This document shows, piece after piece, positions 6,662-9,254 of a stretch of DNA of 9,254 nucleotides (positions are counted from its first letter, which is position 1; every line of letters begins with the position of its first letter). The notes under the pieces were generated by a model, which did no database searches, was not told the origin of the DNA, and saw only the letters and a list, made by a program, of their open reading frames with translations. The DNA comes from an uncultured Rikenellaceae bacterium (GTDB lineage: Bacteria > Bacteroidota > Bacteroidia > Bacteroidales > Rikenellaceae): assembly GCA_947054185.1 (NCBI GenBank), contig CAMRVW010000091.1, forward strand, positions 1-9,254. The letters are read 5' to 3'. Made by a program: the position numbers and the translations under genes.

Positions 6662-6693
6662 TTTGCTTGTCTCTCGGCTTAATCGTATCTTTG
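6662..6693 (+). promoter_or_regulatory. promoter P5, likely ridA promoter
   Basis: TTTG (6662-6665), 20 bp, then TATCTTTG (6686-6693), both full matches. The expected start at about 6700 gives a leader of roughly 40 nt, A/C-rich and without Shine-Dalgarno, to the ridA ATG. Unlike P1-P4 it has no inverted arm downstream of the -7 box. Confidence 0.75.
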
Positions 6694-6740
6694 CAAAACC
6701 AAAACCGGAATAAACACAAAACAACCAAATAACACAAACG

Positions 6741-7115
6741 ATGAAAAAAGTAATCTGCTCACCGTCAGCTCCTAAGGCGGTCGGCCCTTACAGCCAGGCT
6801 ATAGAGGCCGGCGGCACTCTTTATATCTCGGGCCAGCTTCCCATCAATCCCGAAAACGGTCAAATGCCCCAAACCATCGAGGAGCAGACGGCACAGTCAC
6901 TCAAAAACATAGAGGCGATACTTACCGAGGCCGGCTATAGCTTCGATAACGTTGTCAAAACCACTGTGTTGCTCGACAATATGGGCGATTTCGCCGCCAT
7001 GAACGCCGTTTATGCCCAAACGTTCACCAAAGATATGCCTGCCCGCGTATGCTATGAGGTGGCCAAGCTGCCCATGGGCGCACTCGTCGAGATAGAGACC
7101 GTCGCAGTAAAATAA
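6741..7115 (+). CDS. ridA: RidA family reactive enamine/imine deaminase
   Basis: RidA (YjgF/YER057c/UK114 family) is a cytoplasmic trimer that hydrolyses reactive 2-aminoacrylate and similar enamines/imines to keto acids and ammonia, protecting pyridoxal-phosphate enzymes. The protein has 124 residues, within the usual family length. Signature motifs are PYSQA (16-20), SGQLPINPENG (30-40) and the C-terminal PARVCYEVAKLPMGALVEIE (100-119). Arg102 is the expected carboxylate-binding catalytic residue and Glu117 the expected water-activating acid, so I predict an active deaminase. ATG 6741 gives the standard N terminus and is preceded by an A/C-rich leader with no Shine-Dalgarno. It appears monocistronic, driven by P5 of the repeat array and ended by the hairpin at 7133. 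No amino-acid biosynthesis gene lies nearby to hint at a specific substrate. Confidence 0.95.
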   Translation: MKKVICSPSAPKAVGPYSQAIEAGGTLYISGQLPINPENGQMPQTIEEQTAQSLKNIEAILTEAGYSFDNVVKTTVLLDNMGDFAAMNAVYAQTFTKDMPARVCYEVAKLPMGALVEIETVAVK

Positions 7116-7132
7116 TCGCACCGTCATCATGT

Positions 7133-7168
7133 CAAGGGCTTGCCGAGATATCGGCAGCCCTTGTTGTT
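7133..7168 (+). terminator. probable terminator after ridA
   Basis: CAAGGGC and TGCCGA (7133-7146, with one bulged T) pair with TCGGCAGCCCTTG (7151-7163) around a GATA loop. The tail TTGTTGTT is an imperfect T run. It starts 18 nt after the ridA stop. Confidence 0.75.
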
Positions 7169-7295
7169 ATGCGGTTACCTCAGATGCCAAACATCCACGA
7201 CAACCCCATGGCATAACCTTCCCGCATAACCCGTGCAGCCATCCCCGCCCCGTTCAAACAGCCGCTGAAACACCCCGTGCAAAACAACCAACCCC
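7169..7295. other. intergenic spacer before the radical SAM gene
   Basis: This stretch is C-rich with no clear TAnnTTTG promoter and no Shine-Dalgarno in front of the ATG at 7296. The only local repetition is GCATAACC at 7211-7218 and 7224-7231. How the downstream gene is transcribed is not evident; read-through past the ridA hairpin or an off-consensus promoter are both possible. Confidence 0.4.
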
Positions 7296-9140
7296 ATGAA
7301 AATACTCCTTGTCACCCCTCCTTTCGTCCAACTCAACACCCCTTACCCCGCCACCACGGTGCTCAAGGCCTATTTGTGTTCAAAAGGGCACGAGGTCATG
7401 CAGTGCGATCTCTCCATAGAGCTTGCCGAGCGTATCTTCTGTCGCCATTTCATGGAGCAGGTCTTCACTGCGGCGTTCAACCGCGACAGACTGTCGTTCC
7501 GCGCACAAACGGTCGCCTCGCAAAAACATCGCTATCTCGCCACTGTCGACGCCGTATGGAGCTTCTTGCGCGGACATGACGACACCCTTGCCACCCTTAT
7601 CGCCACCTCCGATTACCTGCCCCGCGCCGGCCGCTTCAAAAAGGTCGACGACGATGCGCTTGAATGGGCGTTCGGCACCTGCGGCCTCGGCGACAGAGCG
7701 CGCCATATCGCCACCTTATATATAGAAGATCTCTGCGACCTGGTCTCCGAGGTTGTATCTCCCGACTTCTCGCTTGTCCGTTACGGCGAGCAGCTGGCCC
7801 TCTCGGCGGCCACGTTCGATAAGATATACGACAGGCTTCGGGGGCCACGCAACATCATCGACACCCTTATGTGCGACCTGCTGGCCGTCAAAATCGCCGC
7901 TTTCCATCCCGACATGATCGGCTTTACGGTACCATTCCCCGGCACCCTCACATCGGCCCTCATGCTCTCGCAAGAGGCAGGACGCCAAGGTGTAAGCCAC
8001 AGGGTCATAGGCGGCGGATATGTCAATACCGAGCTTCGCAGCCTCACCGACAGCCGCATCTTCGACTTTGTCGACTATCTCACCTTCGACGACGGCGAGT
8101 TGCCCCTTGCCCGCCTCTGCGATTTCGTGAGCGGCGAGGCCTCATGTGACGATCTGGTGCGCACGATATACCGCCGCCCCGACGGCACCATGGCTCCCAT
8201 GCTCAACTGCGACTCCAACATACCGTTCGGTGAGCTTCCTGCCCCCGATTTCAGTGACTTCGACAGAAGCCGTTATGTCTCGTTCGTCGAGCTCACCAAC
8301 CCCATGCACAAACTGTGGAGCGACGACGGACGCTGGAACAAAATGACCGTCGCCCACGGTTGTTACCACCGCAAATGTGCCTTCTGCGACACGTCGCTTG
8401 ACTATATCGCACGTTACGACGCCCCCACGGCCGACACAGTCGTCTCCCGCATCGAGCATATCATCGCCCAAACAGGCATACGCGGCTTTCACTTCACCGA
8501 CGAGGCACTGCCACCCGCACTCCTGGCCAAGGTGTGCCGCCTTATCGTCGACAAAGGCATTGCCATGACCTTCTGGGGCAACATACGCTTCGAGTCGGCA
8601 TACACGCCCGAATTGTGCTCTCTGATGAAAGAGGCCGGCTGCATCGCCGTCTCGGGGGGCATGGAGGTGGCCCATCGACGTCTTCTCGCACTCATGGGCA
8701 AGGGCATAACGGTGGATGGTGCCCGAGAGTGTGCCGCCAACTTCGCCGACGCCGGCATCATGGTACACGCTTATCTGATGTATGGTTTCCCCACACAGAC
8801 CCTCGAAGAGTGCGCCCAATCGCTCGATGTCGTACGTTCCATGTTCGCCGACGGGGTGTTGCAGTCGGCTTTCTGGCACCGCTTTGCAATGACCGTCCAC
8901 AGCCCCGCCGGACTCGATCCCGCCAAGTATGGATGCCGCCTGCTTGACGATGGTGTCAACCCCTTTGCCAATAACTCGGTGGAGTACACCCCTTGCAACC
9001 CTGACACGACCGACTGGGATGCCGTCGGCAAAGGACTCGCCTCCGCCACCTATAACTATATGCTGGGCCTCGGTTACGACCTGCCCATACGCAACTGGCT
9101 TCCCATGTTCAAACCCACACCCGTCGCCAAAGCACGATAA
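7296..9140 (+). CDS. radical SAM protein with N-terminal cobalamin-binding-like domain, substrate unknown
   Basis: This 614-residue protein resembles the B12-binding-domain radical SAM group. The N terminus MKILLVTPPF followed by NTPYPATTVLKAYLCSKGHEV looks like the first strand and helix of a Rossmann cobalamin domain. The fold appears to resume at PDMIGFTVPF (about 205-214), IGGGYVN (238-244) and FVDYLTFDDGELPL. A helical-looking insertion of about 160 residues separates the two parts, and I see no DxHxxG cobalamin ligand motif. The radical SAM core starts with GCYHRKCAFC; Cys356, Cys361 and Cys364 form CX4CX2C and should bind the 4Fe-4S cluster. Further motifs are FTDEALPP (400-407), WGNIRFE (427-433), AVSGGMEVAHRRLLALMGKG and HAYLMYGFPTQT. 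The chemistry (methylation or another radical rearrangement) cannot be told from sequence. It stands alone, with no partner gene in the window. ATG 7296 is the start because it precedes the canonical first strand. Confidence 0.88.
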   Translation: MKILLVTPPFVQLNTPYPATTVLKAYLCSKGHEVMQCDLSIELAERIFCRHFMEQVFTAAFNRDRLSFRAQTVASQKHRYLATVDAVWSFLRGHDDTLATLIATSDYLPRAGRFKKVDDDALEWAFGTCGLGDRARHIATLYIEDLCDLVSEVVSPDFSLVRYGEQLALSAATFDKIYDRLRGPRNIIDTLMCDLLAVKIAAFHPDMIGFTVPFPGTLTSALMLSQEAGRQGVSHRVIGGGYVNTELRSLTDSRIFDFVDYLTFDDGELPLARLCDFVSGEASCDDLVRTIYRRPDGTMAPMLNCDSNIPFGELPAPDFSDFDRSRYVSFVELTNPMHKLWSDDGRWNKMTVAHGCYHRKCAFCDTSLDYIARYDAPTADTVVSRIEHIIAQTGIRGFHFTDEALPPALLAKVCRLIVDKGIAMTFWGNIRFESAYTPELCSLMKEAGCIAVSGGMEVAHRRLLALMGKGITVDGARECAANFADAGIMVHAYLMYGFPTQTLEECAQSLDVVRSMFADGVLQSAFWHRFAMTVHSPAGLDPAKYGCRLLDDGVNPFANNSVEYTPCNPDTTDWDAVGKGLASATYNYMLGLGYDLPIRNWLPMFKPTPVAKAR

Positions 9141-9156
9141 CATCTGCCGTATAGGC

Positions 9157-9214
9157 TTGCGGGAACTGTCATTTATTTTGCGGGAAGTGCCGTTTAAGGT
9201 TTGCGGGAACTGCC
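9157..9214. repeat. three short direct repeats, TTGCGGGAASTG
   Basis: TTGCGGGAACTGTC (9157-9170), TTGCGGGAAGTGCC (9178-9191) and TTGCGGGAACTGCC (9201-9214) recur with starts 21 and 23 bp apart. They begin 17 nt after the radical SAM stop. The function is unknown; they may be the edge of a longer repeat running off the window. Confidence 0.7.
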
Positions 9215-9235
9215 TCCGGCGGCCCTTCCGGGGGA

Positions 9236-9254
9236 GGGGTCACGGACCCCCTTT
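9236..9254 (+). terminator. possible terminator hairpin cut by the window edge
   Basis: GGGGTC (9236-9241) pairs perfectly with GACCCC (9245-9250) around ACG, followed by C and TTT at the edge. It could terminate the radical SAM transcript about 95 nt after its stop, or belong to the adjacent GC-rich repeat. The T run cannot be judged because the window ends. Confidence 0.4.

Larger units (their letters stand above)
6351..6693. repeat. tandem palindromic repeat array carrying promoter-like elements
   Basis: Two full and one partial copies of a 150/151-bp unit are present, each made of two related halves of 73-78 bp. The halves begin at 6351, 6421, 6496, 6571 and 6647. Copies repeat almost exactly, for example the stretch beginning GCTTTTGCCCTCGCTTAATC at 6441 and again at 6592. 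All halves share CTTAATCGTATC. Each half opens with a palindrome that overlaps TTTG/CTTG, followed 20 bp later by TATCTTTG or a close variant, which begins a second dyad (GTATCT...AGATAC). The final copy stops just after TATCTTTG, immediately upstream of ridA. The first copy is the most diverged. No reading frame of note crosses the array. This could be a REP-like palindromic element or a promoter cluster. Confidence 0.9.

Noticed and set aside
6351..6693. CRISPR array
   Set aside because: The periodicity is about 75/150 bp with conserved sequence throughout each unit; there are no unique spacers of uniform length and no cas genes.
6351..6693. Invertible promoter switch as in Bacteroidales capsule loci
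   Set aside because: The inverted arms are short (5-7 bp) and only about 15-25 bp apart, so they form hairpins and do not flank an invertible segment. No invertase gene is present.
7277..7579. 100-codon + strand frame overlapping the radical SAM start
   Set aside because: It is Arg/His/Pro-rich with no domain, and is an out-of-frame shadow of the 7296 gene, whose N terminus fits a cobalamin-type domain.
8142..9143. A 333-codon minus-strand open frame antisense to the radical SAM gene
   Set aside because: Same artefact of biased sense codons; no domain, no promoter, and the opposite strand encodes clear radical SAM motifs.

Overview
The window comes from a chromosome of the Bacteroidota, most likely Bacteroidales. 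A gut Muribaculaceae-like lineage is my guess, inferred from overall flavour and not proven. The evidence is a six-subunit Na+-NQR operon with Bacteroidales-like proteins, promoters of the Bacteroidota type (TTTG about 20 bp upstream of TAnnTTTG), A-rich leaders mostly lacking a Shine-Dalgarno sequence, and a tRNA gene without an encoded CCA.

Layout. Positions 1-5870 hold nqrA (its first few codons lie off the left edge), nqrB, nqrC, nqrD, nqrE and nqrF. All are on the + strand with gaps of 10-27 nt, and a textbook terminator (5882-5915) closes the operon. Together they encode the Na+-translocating NADH:quinone oxidoreductase. Electrons go from NADH to FAD and the 2Fe-2S cluster of NqrF, through the NqrD/E iron centre, the covalent FMNs of NqrC and NqrB and riboflavin, to the quinone (menaquinone in this phylum), while Na+ is exported. 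The cofactor ligands of all subunits are visible. Next comes a tRNA-Leu(UAA) with its own promoter and terminator (about 5978-6153).

Positions 6154-6740 hold no convincing protein gene. The left part contains only a doubtful minus-strand reading frame. The right part (6351-6693) is the most unusual piece of the window: a tandem array with a period of about 75/150 bp. It carries five evenly built promoter-like elements, each with exactly 20 bp between TTTG/CTTG and TATCTTTG, and each with its -33 box inside a palindrome. Two of these palindromes differ by a compensatory base-pair change. The last, truncated copy provides the apparent promoter of ridA, an enamine/imine deaminase gene (6741-7115), which ends at a hairpin terminator.

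Positions 7296-9140 encode a 614-residue radical SAM protein of the cobalamin-domain type with a CX4CX2C cluster motif and a long insertion in its N-terminal half. Its substrate is unknown. The last 114 bases carry three short GC-rich repeats (TTGCGGGAAsTG) and a hairpin at the edge.

Apart from the repeat array, the window is ordinary core-genome content. I see no defence system, phage, insertion sequence or CRISPR array.
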